From Thozetella sp. PMI_491 (lineage: Eukaryota > Ascomycota > Sordariomycetes > Chaetosphaeriales > Chaetosphaeriaceae), in assembly GCA_021432635.1 (NCBI GenBank), contig MU270016.1, positions 1,684,171 through 1,748,170 of the forward strand: a stretch of 64,000 nt of DNA, read 5' to 3'. Below the pieces are notes generated by a model. It searched no databases and was not told where the DNA came from. It saw only the letters and a program-made list of their open reading frames with translations. Positions 11,264 through 21,586 of the stretch are shown here, one piece after another (within the stretch, counting starts at the first letter, position 1; the number at the start of each line of letters is the position of its first letter). The translations under genes and the position numbers were made by a program.

Positions 11264-12586
11264 ATGGTAGCCTACGAGATCAATCCTTTTCCGGCTCCGC
11301 CGCCTTACGACGAAAATATCATCGTCAATTTGATAGAGGAGATTTATAAGATCCTCATTCTGCTTTGTTACATTGATGCTGCTCATGTTGCGTTTGCGCC
11401 GCCAGAGGGGCACGCGATCGACGAGATGCTATGCTTAGACCTTGGCATTGATGCTCGAGTCATCTCTCTTATGAAGCGGCTGCCGTACTTTAGCGTCTAC
11501 CGCAAGGCACGCCCCATCTTCCCGCCAACAGTGCGGCCTTTGATTTATACGCAAGCCGACCATATCCGTGCCGGCCGATCGCCGACCAACTTTATGCTCC
11601 AGCCGGAGGACCGGGACGAGAGCCACCTGTTGCCTCACGAGTTTGCATTCTTTGCCGGGTCCACGCGGAGTGAGTCTTGGATCCTGGATGTGGAGGAAAA
11701 TGCGATTCGCCAGGTCCACCCAATGACCAACTACTCACCCGCGCGTACGCCCCGAGGACCAACCGACCACCGTTTCGCCAGGGCGCTCTCGGCCCCGCAC
11801 CTGCTTAGCGAGTACGTCTCGCAACTACGGGCGCTCCAATTCATGCCCGACCCGGCCCAGCCAGGCATCTTCGACATCGAAGCGCAGGAGAACGAGCGAA
11901 GTGGCGTCACAGAACTACTTAAGGGGCCTCGAAACGTCAAGAAAAGGCTGCTGGACGAATACGGCTGGCCGGACGCCTTTCGCAGCGAAGACTGGGCCCG
12001 CGACCACGAGCGCGTCTGGTATGAGTCCAGGGGGCTGGCAGAGGCCGAGGAGCAGCGTTGGGAAGCGATCCGGAACGCTGACAAGGTTCGCGCAGAAAAG
12101 GGCTTGCACCCCGTCGAGGCCATGCTACGGGATAACATCCCGCTCTGGATCGCTGAGAAGTGCCCGCCCACGATGTCAGGGGAACGAGACCAGGTCTGCG
12201 TGAACATGCTACTCGGAGAGCACGAGCTGCTCCCCACAGTCAAGAGGCAATTCGCGGACAGCTTCTGGGAAAATATAAAGGCCATGGATAAGGAGCGTGT
12301 GAAAGAGGGCCTGTACCCGATCTACGACATGGTGCGCGGCGGGATGAGCGCCTATGAGGCGTTACGAGTACCCCCTCCACGACCAGCAGACCTAGCGCGG
12401 CCCCGGGAGATCGGGAAGTACCTGTACACGGAAGGCTTCTGGGATGATATCAAGGTCGTGGACAAGGCTCGAGTAGAGCGAGGCTTGCACCCGATCGAGG
12501 ACATGGTCCGCTCCGGGATCCCAGCCCGTGTTGCTATAGATTCTGAGCCTCCGGCGGAACCAGCAAACCAACACGACGAGCTTTGA
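11264..12586 (+). CDS. Hypothetical protein with three C-terminal repeats
   Basis: Intronless, 440 residues from MVAYEINPFPAPPPYD. I do not recognise the family and see no signal peptide or membrane span. The last 150 residues contain three copies of a roughly 40-50 residue repeat: W(E/D)xI, about 3 residues, DKxRxExGLHPIEDMVR, then GIP. The copies are RWEAIRNADKVRAEKGLHPV (first), SFWENIKAMDKERVKEGLYP (second) and GFWDDIKVVDKARVERGLHP (third). The first half has scattered aromatic and acidic residues. The start was taken at the first ATG that follows a CCCGCAATC context. It may be lineage-specific. Confidence 0.7.
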   Translation: MVAYEINPFPAPPPYDENIIVNLIEEIYKILILLCYIDAAHVAFAPPEGHAIDEMLCLDLGIDARVISLMKRLPYFSVYRKARPIFPPTVRPLIYTQADHIRAGRSPTNFMLQPEDRDESHLLPHEFAFFAGSTRSESWILDVEENAIRQVHPMTNYSPARTPRGPTDHRFARALSAPHLLSEYVSQLRALQFMPDPAQPGIFDIEAQENERSGVTELLKGPRNVKKRLLDEYGWPDAFRSEDWARDHERVWYESRGLAEAEEQRWEAIRNADKVRAEKGLHPVEAMLRDNIPLWIAEKCPPTMSGERDQVCVNMLLGEHELLPTVKRQFADSFWENIKAMDKERVKEGLYPIYDMVRGGMSAYEALRVPPPRPADLARPREIGKYLYTEGFWDDIKVVDKARVERGLHPIEDMVRSGIPARVAIDSEPPAEPANQHDEL

Positions 12587-13172
12587 GCAGTTGCCCTTGA
12601 ACTTGGAAGAAGCTTTCACTTTGACGCAGATGTCTAGACTAAGATTTATAAAGTTAAACTCTGGCAACTGGCTACATCTAGTGTCTAAGACTAAAGGTTA
12701 TTTAATAAAGCAATTGATTAGCCGTACTATTTTATAAGACGGCAATAGCGATATTAAAGTGGAGATTATGCGGAAAATGTCAGCTTGGAGATTGAAGTAG
12801 GTAAGGAATGGGTTGAGGATGTTTGCCGGCAACTGCGATGTTGCGCGTGACATTTACGCCTAACTATTGCTGTTAGTATATCATACTTATGCAATAGATA
12901 ACTTGATATGTTAGATAAGAGATAAGAATAAATGTCTACCTAACCAGCTATACATCATATCCTTAGAAAATACCTTTAAACCTATTATTAGATGCGAAAC
13001 GGTGATTGATGGTGCTGTGAAAAAGAAGCAGATATATTTTTTATCCAAACTATTTTTGATGTTGAGATAGAACTTAGAAGTGCTAGCAAACTAGGCAAAG
13101 GGGGAGTAAAATCAAGTCCCTGCGACTTTTACAAACTAACATTTGCAGGCAAGTAAAATACCGAGAGACTGT
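12587..13172. other. AT-rich intergenic with repeat copy A
   Basis: Gene-free and AT-rich. It carries copy A of the diverged repeat described next. The AT bias and transitions suggest RIP. Confidence 0.5.
12678..12880 (+). repeat. Diverged dispersed repeat, copy A
   Basis: About 200 bases align by eye to 14555-14765 on the same strand. Shared blocks include AATTGATTA, CGATA, GGAGATT(A/G)TGCGGAAAAT and GTGA(C/T)ATT(T/C)ACG. Copy A is the more AT-rich of the two. It has no intact reading frame. It is probably a relic of a transposable element. Confidence 0.65.
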
Positions 13173-13827
13173 TTAGCAAATGCCTTCGTTGACTTGATCT
13201 CTTCCATAATTAATTTTGGGCTGTGCGTTGACGAACCAGCCAGCATAAGCACCCTGACAAATCGAGTCAACGGATGCCATGGCCTTCAGAAACACCCCGC
13301 CATCGACAATCTGCGGACCGCCACTGTTGCAGCCACTATAAATGGTAGTCCGAGTTAGCCAAGTACACCTTATATCTCGCTTTTGAATACTAATTAGGCC
13401 CAGGGGTAGGAAAGAGGAGGCCATATTTAGTGTAATAAATATGCCGGCAAGACTTCACTTACTATGCTATCGTCGAGCCGACAATGGTCCAGAAAGCGCC
13501 AGGAGGCGCTTCAACACCACCCCACTGGATGACAAATTCCTTCTCCGCGATGAACACGCTGTCTCCTGCAAGGTGTCCATTACAGTTGATGGGATTGCGG
13601 CGTGCTAGGCCGGTGCTATGCGTGACAGCCTCAACGTCGCCGTCGAGACCTTCAGAATTGATAGGACCAAGATAAGTGTACGTTGTAAATCCCGTTTTCG
13701 TGTCCACAGAACCGTTGGTCGCGTAATTGCCGTCCGGGAGCCCCGGGGGGAAGATGTATTGGCCTGCCATTGCACCCCCGACGGCGTTGAGAATAGCGAC
13801 AAGGCTGAAAGCGGTAACCTGCATCAT
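13173..13827 (-). CDS. Small secreted protein (candidate effector-like)
   Basis: Two exons, 13827-13463 and 13335-13173, with a 127 bp intron (GTAAGT donor, TTTATAG acceptor), give 175 residues. MMQVTAFSLVAILNAVGGAMA is a strong signal peptide. The mature part has three Cys (one each in PINCNGH, YGCNSGG and SICQG, plus a C-terminal Cys), an aromatic-rich middle (EFVIQWGGVEAPPGAFW) and ends VNEGIC. The YGCNxGGxQ ... CxxYxAGWF layout resembles a group of small secreted fungal proteins, but I cannot name a family with confidence. It is isolated, with gene-poor, repeat-bearing DNA on both sides, a common setting for effector-like genes. Confidence 0.75.
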
Positions 13828-15898
13828 GACTTTAGATCGGATAAGATGAATGAGAAATATGAGACTCGTCTGCGAGGGTTGGTAGATAGACGATAATTCT
13901 GAGTCGCCCTAGTGAGCTTGCTATTATTGTCGAGGGGCTTGTCTTTCGATGCAATGAGTGGACAGTCGACATCATTTTATAGCCTGGCTTTGGCTACCAT
14001 GTACTTGATAGCAACTATGTCCCTCGCAACAATATCACGAGATATATTGGCACGCACCTATTTCGGATGCAATCCACGAGCTGAACAAATCGCGGCAGTG
14101 GGGCTGATTCGTATACCTTGGTATACGTGAGAACCCACCACCACATCCTTTGGTACAATATTGCTGCCATTTTAAATTGAGTCTAAGGATAGTACCCAAT
14201 GGCTTTGCTTTACAAACTCTTCGGAGGATTTAAAGTCGCCTCGTCGTTCTCTCAGCCAGCCCTTATTGCCTCCTGCCAGTAAGACATGCCATAATAATTG
14301 GTACAGAGAATTCTATACATATTCCCCCGGCCCTGCGATGCTACGTGAGTACCTACCCAAAATAAGTTAGTAGCCAAGCGAAATTGATTATCTCAGCTCG
14401 GCTTTCGGCGAGTCATAGTAGAGTCCATTACCTGAGCTAGGTGTTAGGGTTGTAGCGAGCGCCTGTCATCTCGTATTGCAGCTGCTGGCACAACGTTGGC
14501 TTGTTTAATACCACCCTCCAATTCCAGAAACTTTGAACTCTAGCAAGTGACCATACCTAGGATCTAGGACTACAGATTCATTAACAAGGGAATTGATTAC
14601 TCGTGCCACTCTACAAAAACGGCTACAGCGATACTAGGGCGGAGATTGTGCGGAAAATATCAGCTTTGGGAGCAGCTAAGGAGAGGGTTTCGGAAGTTAC
14701 CCGGCTATCGCGGCGTTAGGCGTGATATTCACGTGTTGAATCAGTTGCTATTAACGCATCGCATTGGTGCAAGATTTAACTTATTTGTCACCTATATAGT
14801 TAGCCATAAGCTGCTCAGTAATCATGTCAATACTCCTGAGAGGGACTGTGTAGGAACAAATTGTTGTCGCGTTGAGAGGTTTGCTGTTCTTCTACCTACT
14901 GACTAGTCTAAGCAGTTCGAAGGATCACTGGCGCTCGCTTTGAACGAGGTAGCTAGGTATTGAAGTAAATTCAACGGTTGACAGCAACTTAGAACGCGTA
15001 GAGGCAATATTCTTTTCTTAATTAATACAGCTGGCAACTCATGGTTGGGTCGCGAAAAGCAGTAGTTTTAGGTTTAAGGCTTATAAACTACCTTCAGCCG
15101 CAAGCGCCTTCCGACGACCATTCGGCAGCGCCGGAACATCTCCACCCTTATACAGCTTTCAGCCGTAAGCTGGCTTCGACAGCCATAAGCTACTCTTGCC
15201 CGAATTTTGAATCAGTATACGTTTGTGCACCAGGGTTGAGGGATAGAAGCCCGCCAATCAAGCACTGAAAAATTAGCTCACCGAATGCAGAGGCCTGTTC
15301 GAGCAAATGTCTCGTATCAGATTAATTTTGAGGAAATGGATCCAAACTATTCAAATAGTTGAAATGCTGGCCGGCCATTTATCTGCTGGCAAAAATAGCG
15401 CAGTAAAATTATACCTAGTTTCAGGATTCTTGCAGTTGCACATTTAGATGATAGTACTATATCGAAGTGGTCAGGGCGACTTTACTTGCGTATTAGACAA
15501 TGATCAAGGGAGACGAGTGTTCCTCCAAAAGACTGAGCCGACGTAGTCAGCGGCACCGCCACCGCTGACAGAGAACACAAATCGAGCTTCATTTTGTAAC
15601 ACATAGTCGTCCGAGAGTAGTCCGCTCCACTCCACCCTGTGAAAAGCTAGTAGAGGCGATGGTTTGCGCGACTGGCGTATTTATCCTTCTCCTAGCCACT
15701 ATTGCAGTCGAATAGGTACCAATATTTTACGCAAGAATCCTCCCTATCTCATCATAAACATATCTAGAAACTTCTTGTATAAAGGATTCCACAGAGCCTC
15801 GAATTAAAAACATGTCATCTAAATCTACCGTATTAACATTATCGGTCCCAAGCCATTGAGGCGGCTACTAAAATCACGGGTTAAATCGATGGGGCAGA
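13828..15898. other. Gene-poor region with repeat copy B
   Basis: Two kilobases without a supportable gene. It holds repeat copy B and several AGCC(G/A)(T/C)AAGC words near 14800 and 15090-15190. Open frames here are short, lack domains, and are interrupted by AT-rich stretches. Confidence 0.5.
14555..14765 (+). repeat. Diverged dispersed repeat, copy B
   Basis: Homologous by eye to 12678-12880. One frame gives LTRELITRATLQKRLQRY before a stop, which looks like a helix-turn-helix segment of the kind in Tc1/pogo-type transposases. That reading is weak. Copy B keeps more GC than copy A, so it is probably nearer the ancestral sequence. Confidence 0.65.
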
Positions 15899-16847
15899 CT
15901 ACTGCTGCGGCCGAAATACCCGCTCAAATGTCTCCCGCACAGACTCTGGCTTGAAGTCAAAAGAATCGTTGTCCAACGGTCCCGGAACGATAGCGTATCC
16001 TCCAGCGCCTAGTGTCCTTAAACTCCAAGTCATTTCGGCCGCCTCGTTTTCGGCCTTACGGGCCTTTTCTTGTTCTGCGAGTGCTTCGGATGCAGGCAGG
16101 TATTTTGCTTGGTACTTTACGCCCTCCACATCCCCAAGCACGTCAATCAGATTCTGGAATGTCGTATGCTCGCCGACGACCCGGATTTCACGCTTCTGCT
16201 GCCCTGAAGTAAAGGGAAGTAGAATGGAAAGAACGGTATAACGCGAGATACTAACTAGACTTAGCGCTTGAACGAGGCCCCCGTGCCATGAAGACTTACT
16301 CAGGAATGCTTGTGACGTCAATCGGGGCATCTGGCCTGCCATATGTTTCGACCCGTTTCTCATCCTGGTACACGCCATAGAGCTTGTCTATCGTCCATTC
16401 GGTAAATGGCCCCGTGAGCATCAGCGTGTAGCGGAAGTTAGGATGTGCCCGCGCCGCAGCCACGAGGTGGTCTCGGACGACGCGCTTGTCGCGAAAATAT
16501 CTCAGGTCTTTCAGAGCCTCTTGGCCCACGTCGGAGCCATACTCGGATGGGTAGAAGTGCTTGACCCCTCCGGCAATAGCAGCATCAATCATGGCGGGCT
16601 GCAGACGCATAATAGCATTCCCGGCAAGCGACACTACGGTGTCGTATCCGGCATACGCCGCGGGGTCGACAAAGGAGCCAGGGACGATAACAATACCGCT
16701 TGTGGCGACGTCTGAGAACTTGGAGACCCGAGACGGGTCAGCGAGGATGCCGACCTTGTCGAACTTCGATAAGTGTGTGATGAATTCTTGGACCAACGGG
16801 CGGCCGAAGGCGCCAGAAGCACCGATAAGAAGAACCGATGGTGCCAT
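15899..16847 (-). CDS. NmrA-like / isoflavone-reductase-type NAD(P)-binding protein
   Basis: Two exons (16847-16300 and 16250-15899) joined across a 49 bp intron with a GTAAGT donor; 299 residues. The N-terminus APSVLLIGASGAFGRPLVQE holds the GxxGxxG Rossmann motif of NmrA and isoflavone reductase-like proteins. It is followed by VVSLAGNAIMRLQPAMIDAA and GVKHFYPSEYGSD, the characteristic family segment. The C-terminal half (REIRVVGEHTTFQNLIDVLG) is the substrate-side region. It is probably a cytosolic NAD(P)H-dependent oxidoreductase or redox sensor; the substrate cannot be told. Its neighbours do not indicate a pathway. Confidence 0.85.
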
Positions 16848-18050
16848 TGTTTTTAATATATTATTTGTTCGTCGTAAGGATCCGAAGGCAAATGGGTTGC
16901 GGAAAGCGTGGTTTGTAAAGTAGACCCGTTATGATGAGCAGTAAAGTTGTGAGTAGAGGTAGCAGTATTTAACTACGACGACTAGGAATCCGGAACCTTC
17001 CATCTTATTTACTCTATTCTAATCCGGAGGAGGTTCTATATGATCAAGTACAGAGGATGTATTGCATGATGCATTTTCCTTACACAACCAGACTTGCTTA
17101 GGTAGGTAGTTGGTGCATCACAAATCCCCGCTCCTTTTTTCTTTGACGCTACCGCTTTCTAAGCCAATGTGAAGCACCCGGCCCAACTATTTACCCCAGC
17201 TATTTACTGTTTAGGGAAATTTTCTTTGGGAGCTGGCTTAATAATTCGTGAAATGCAGATGCGGCGTCATTTCGTAGCAAGGGGCTTAAATCTCCCGCCT
17301 GGGGGGGAGGATAAATAAAAAAAACGAAACGCCAATTACGTCGCCTGCTTCAAGGCGCTACACCACGTGCCATATATTCACGAGTGCTCCCGTGCTTCTA
17401 GTGAACCTCTCTAAAAGAGTGTTTGCCGGTGGTGTCTATCTGGCAAGTTCGGCACCTACCTAAGGCATTAGGGATGTGTTATATCGTATTCCTAATTTTC
17501 TAACATTCGGACGTCGGCAACCGTATCGCCGCCGGAAAGCGGCTGGCCTGATTTATAGGGATGCGACTTTAACCCCCTTCTTTTTAGGAATGAAAACAAC
17601 CGCATGAATGGAGCCATTCGCGAACTGAGCCATTCCCTGAATGCGCTTGCGCCCGAAGATAGAACTGACCATACTTTGAGCAGATCCTCGCGCCACCAAT
17701 GTCAGGAACTGACAGGCAGATGTGGTGGCTGGAAATCGCCGGATTTGATTGGTGGCGTGTGACAAGGGGGTGTTGGCCAAGGTGGCTCCTGCATGAGCAG
17801 GGCATTCCTAAATCCTGAAGGCCAATAGGAACGGAGAAGAGCCTGGGAGGCTATATAGGGGTCGTCTGCCTCCGCTTCGGTCTAGAAGGACAGAATCAGC
17901 AGTCCATCTCCATTTCTTCTTGCCCGTTTAGTTGGCAAGCATCATGACTCGCGATGGCGAGCTTGCCATATTTCACATACACCGAGACATTCCTAGAGTA
18001 CGTCTAATGGACTTCTCGACAATTTTGCGCTTGCCCTTGTGTCACTTGAG
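16848..18050. other. Intergenic
   Basis: No supported gene. An upstream ATG at 17954 opens MASLPYFTYTETFLEYV and stops at once next to a GTACGT. It could be a short upstream exon or uORF of the ankyrin gene, but I found no splice that keeps frame. Confidence 0.4.
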
Positions 18051-20578
18051 ATGGAAATTACTGATGATAAGTCTCACAGCGGCAGCATATGCCAGGCATG
18101 GTCGACGGGGCGGGGGAGATACAATACAGGCCAACCAGAGACTGATGAAGAAAGACCTTGTTTTATCGTCAAGAAAGATCGTTTGCGGGCTTCTTTAAAG
18201 ATATCCATTTCCAGTAACAAGCTTTTCAACCTGCTCCAGCCCGTCGCGAACCGCCTGCTAGAGAACGACAGCGTCTTCGACTTAGACGAAGTGCTCGCTC
18301 TCTACCCGGCCTTCCAAAGTCTTGCCGAAAAAAACTCTCATCGCCGTGCCAGTACCAGTGTGGCCGAATTACGGCTGCTCGTCTACGACTTTTTGGGCGA
18401 TCGTGCCGTTTTTGCCAGCTTCGACCTTGGCGAATTAGCGGGCAAGCTCTCGTTAACGCCCCAGCACTTGCGGGACATGCAATTCCTGACCACCCAATGG
18501 GACCTAGAATTTCTTGCCTCAATTTCTTCGGAGACTCGAGGAGATTCTAGGTTTCCGCCTCCTCGAGAAATTATTCCCGAGTCCACTCGCCTGCAACTAC
18601 AAGCGGCGATTAGAACAGGGCAAAATAGCTCCGTGGCACATGCACTTGAAGGCCTCGATGCCTTGGTAGACAGCCACACGCTATCTATTGCTGTCAAGCA
18701 GGGTGTCTTCGAGATAGTCCAGACTCTTTTGGACCATGGTGCCGTCATTGATCTCGACACGAGCAATGAAGGGAATGATATCGTCTCCCCTCTCGCTACT
18801 GCGGTATCATTAGGCTCTGTTGACCTAGTCGGAACGTTACTTGATTACGGTGCCGACACGAATGACCCAAAATTTGTCGATGTCCTGGGACGAGCTGCTC
18901 GATACAGCCATCTTTATGTCGTCCACTACCTCTGCGGACGTTGCGGTGACTTAAATTACTTTTACGCTGTCTCATTCGCCGCGATGAGCGGAAGTCTGGA
19001 TGTTGTTGAATATCTTTGCGATCGCGTCCTAGAGATGGGCGGAGACTTCGACGACGCATATTGGTTTTTGAGGATTGCAGGAATATATGGCCATCAAGAT
19101 ATTGTGGCCTATCTCCAAGATTTCCTCTCCAAGGAGAACTTTCTTGAAGTGGTTATCAAGGCTGGCAACGTCGAAGGTGTCCGGCAGTTTTTGGACAGGC
19201 AGCCCGGGTTTCTCGGAACCAGTGGGTGGGATCAGGGTCTGGACCCGCCCTTGAATCCAGGCGACGTGGAGCCAGGGGAGTTGTCCTTCGCTGCTTGTGT
19301 CGGAGATACCGAGATCATGCAGCTTCTCTTGGACCGTGGATTCCACCTTCGAACCCAGACCTACAGCTCCGATGCCCTTGAATTCGCCTGCCGATTGGGC
19401 AACATTTCTATCGCGAAGATGCTCGCCTCGCATGGGGCTGCTATGGGATTGGACGAGAAGGAATTTCTCCTCGCGAGATGGGAAAACTTCTCTCCTTGGG
19501 TGTTGGCGCAGCCTGTGTTCCCAGACGTACTTGAGAAGGCCTCGACCAGACGAGTTCAGGCTCGGCTAAGAAGCCTCGCCGTTTTTGCCGCGGCCCAGGA
19601 GAGTGATATGTCAGAGGCATACATGATCCGTCTTCGTCTACGAAGAGCACTCAAGAAAGCCCATCTGAAGTTCCTCGACAAAAGTTGCCACAAGGAAGCG
19701 TCGGATTCATTTGCTTTGTTTGGCCAAAAGAGCTCGAGGTTTTGGAATGTATGGGTCCAAGGCACTTCTACGATACGTGGCATCATGCGGAACATACCCC
19801 CAAGCACTCTTGACGATATAGTCAGCTGTTTGCTGGTGGCGGAGGCAATGGCTACTTGCCGTGTTCAGACCGGTCCGGATCAAGCAGAGCAGACCGATAC
19901 GGGCTTGTGGGATATGAATGAGTAAAAATATTCCTTCCTTCTAATTTTTAACCCTCATTACTTACCTGGTCCAGATTCGCTGGCGACCTTGCGCGATGGA
20001 AGTATTTTGTGCCGGGCCGCGATAAGCCCTTGTTTGACGAAATCTCAGCAGCAGTCTGGGGAGCAACAGCGTCGCCATCTCAATCTCACGAGGACTGCAC
20101 GAAAAGAAACATGTTCTATCTCCGCATTCTCCTATCGAACATGATTTCAGATACTGGCCTATCTTCCAACAGCTGGATCGGCGAGGCCCCAGAGCAAATG
20201 AACGGCTGCCGACTCGACGCTCTCCAGCGACAGCACACGTCTGCGACAGTTGACTTCCAACCACCAAAGACATGGGTCGGTCCGGCACCTGAAGAGCCGC
20301 CAGACATCCAGCTGTCAGACTTGGAGAGAAATGATACGCCGAACAGAGCCAAATCGGGAGAGCTCTCAGAATACCAGGACAATCTTGGGCATCCAAACTT
20401 TGCACAGACCTGGGATGCACAACCCACAGAGGAATCGCGTCATCCCCCTAGCTCACCATTAGATGTACCAGATGCGACTGTCGATGACAACATTATTCTC
20501 CTAGCTGCCGGCGTTGTATTCGGCATCATAATAGCTTTTTTTCTCCGTAAATATCCTGTCACACTTCTTCAAATATAA
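18051..20578 (+). CDS. Ankyrin-repeat protein with C-terminal membrane segment
   Basis: Exons 18051-19921 and 19975-20578. The 53 bp intron removes an apparent stop at 19923 and gives GAA at the joint; 824 residues. Residues about 150-480 carry degenerate ankyrin repeats (LSIAVKQGVFEIVQTLLDHG, SPLATAVSLGSVDLVGTLLD, AAMSGSLDVVEYLCDR, LEFACRLGNISIAKMLASHG). The tail has a polar, Pro/Glu-rich linker and one hydrophobic span, DNIILLAAGVVFGIIIAFFL, near the C-terminus, so it may be tail-anchored. There is an alternative 3' end: a GTAAAT donor at 20549, a CTAAC branch and a CCTAG acceptor at 20598-20599 would splice into a further frame ending at 20904. The start is uncertain: the first ATG of the frame is used. 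Confidence 0.75.
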
Positions 20579-21043
20579 CTAACACTAACTGTATCCTAGT
20601 GGTTCACTCTCTTGGCCTCCTGTCGACGTTGAAAGATGTCATCTCTGATTCGAGACCGGTAGGGTGCAACAGAGTATTGGCTCGCAATTGTGCGCTCTTA
20701 ATTATATACTTACAGCTATGGAACTATCCCTTTCCATCTGTTTGTACCCTCCACGAAGAAAGCTTTGGGTCACGATGCGCGGCCGGTGATGAGGGGCCAG
20801 ACATGAGCTCTCTGGCCGAGTGTGAAAAGCCGGTGCTCATAAACGCCAGCCCCAGCATGGCTTGTCAAAACCTGTGTACAAGGGAAAACTCAACTGCGAA
20901 GTAAGTTACATCCTAAAGGATCAATTCGCTTTTCAACCTTTCAAGGTGCTCAAGTTCATAGCGCAACACCCCCGAGGTCTTCTACCACCCACTCGGCCCG
21001 CGAATCGTCCTGTACAACGTTATCAGAGCAGTCATCCATTTCA
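20579..21043 (+). other. Possible 3' extension of the ankyrin gene
   Basis: A frame from 20600 (VHSLGLLSTLKDVISDSRPV) can be spliced to the ankyrin gene as noted there. It ends at 20902-20904 beside a GTAAGT donor. From there a splice to a GAG acceptor near 20976 would enter the frame of the C2H2 finger at 21044. This is a speculative chain of exons; transcripts are needed to settle it. Confidence 0.3.
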
Positions 21044-21241
21044 ATGGCGAGTCATGCTTGCAAAGACTGTGGGAAGTTCTTTTCCAAGAGGTTCAATCTT
21101 ACAAAGCACCGGAATTTCGACTGCCCGAAAAGGGGCACGACGAAGTTTGCTTGTCGCCGCGGATGTGGGAAGGCGTTTTCGCGCAAGGCTTACAGACAAC
21201 AGCACGAGAGCACTCGATGTAAACTTGTTCACAACGATTGA
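21044..21241 (+). CDS. Small C2H2 zinc-finger protein or 3' exon
   Basis: A 65-residue frame encodes two finger-like units: CKDCGKFFSKRFNLTKH ending in a Cys instead of the second His, and CRRGCGKAFSRKAYRQQH likewise ending in Cys (C2HC form). Basic residues between Cys and His pairs fit nucleic-acid binding. It ends KLVHND. It may be an independent small gene, or the last exon of the ankyrin gene upstream, since the frame stays open through 20972. Short size makes the independent call uncertain. Confidence 0.5.
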   Translation: MASHACKDCGKFFSKRFNLTKHRNFDCPKRGTTKFACRRGCGKAFSRKAYRQQHESTRCKLVHND

Positions 21242-21586
21242 GTAGGAGCTGTGGGAGTATTAAGGAGCAAGTGCAGGGCTGGTCGTGTCGTGGAGTTGAG
21301 AATATCGGCGTGATCAAATTGATGCCCACTACAACATCTCCTAGGCCGGTTTTCGAAATTGACAAGGTCCGATGGTTTATGATAAACTAAAATTCTATTT
21401 AATTTTCTTGCGTAGCCTTTTAGGAGTTAGTCTGTAGGATCAGCAATCGACTTACATCATATTCGTGGTCTGTAGTTGAGTGCAATTGTCAAAGTGAGTG
21501 CGGTATTTGACCTAAGTTTTGGTAGTAAGGTATTAGCACCTTAGGTACTTGCTAATGAAATGCGATATGAAACTATAAATGGATGT
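21242..21586. other. Intergenic
   Basis: Between the finger frame and the convergent MFS gene. It looks like 3' UTR sequence of both sides. No gene seen. Confidence 0.5.

Noticed and set aside
19923-19925. Stop codon ending the ankyrin protein
   Set aside because: It lies inside a 53 bp intron whose removal continues the frame to a membrane tail.
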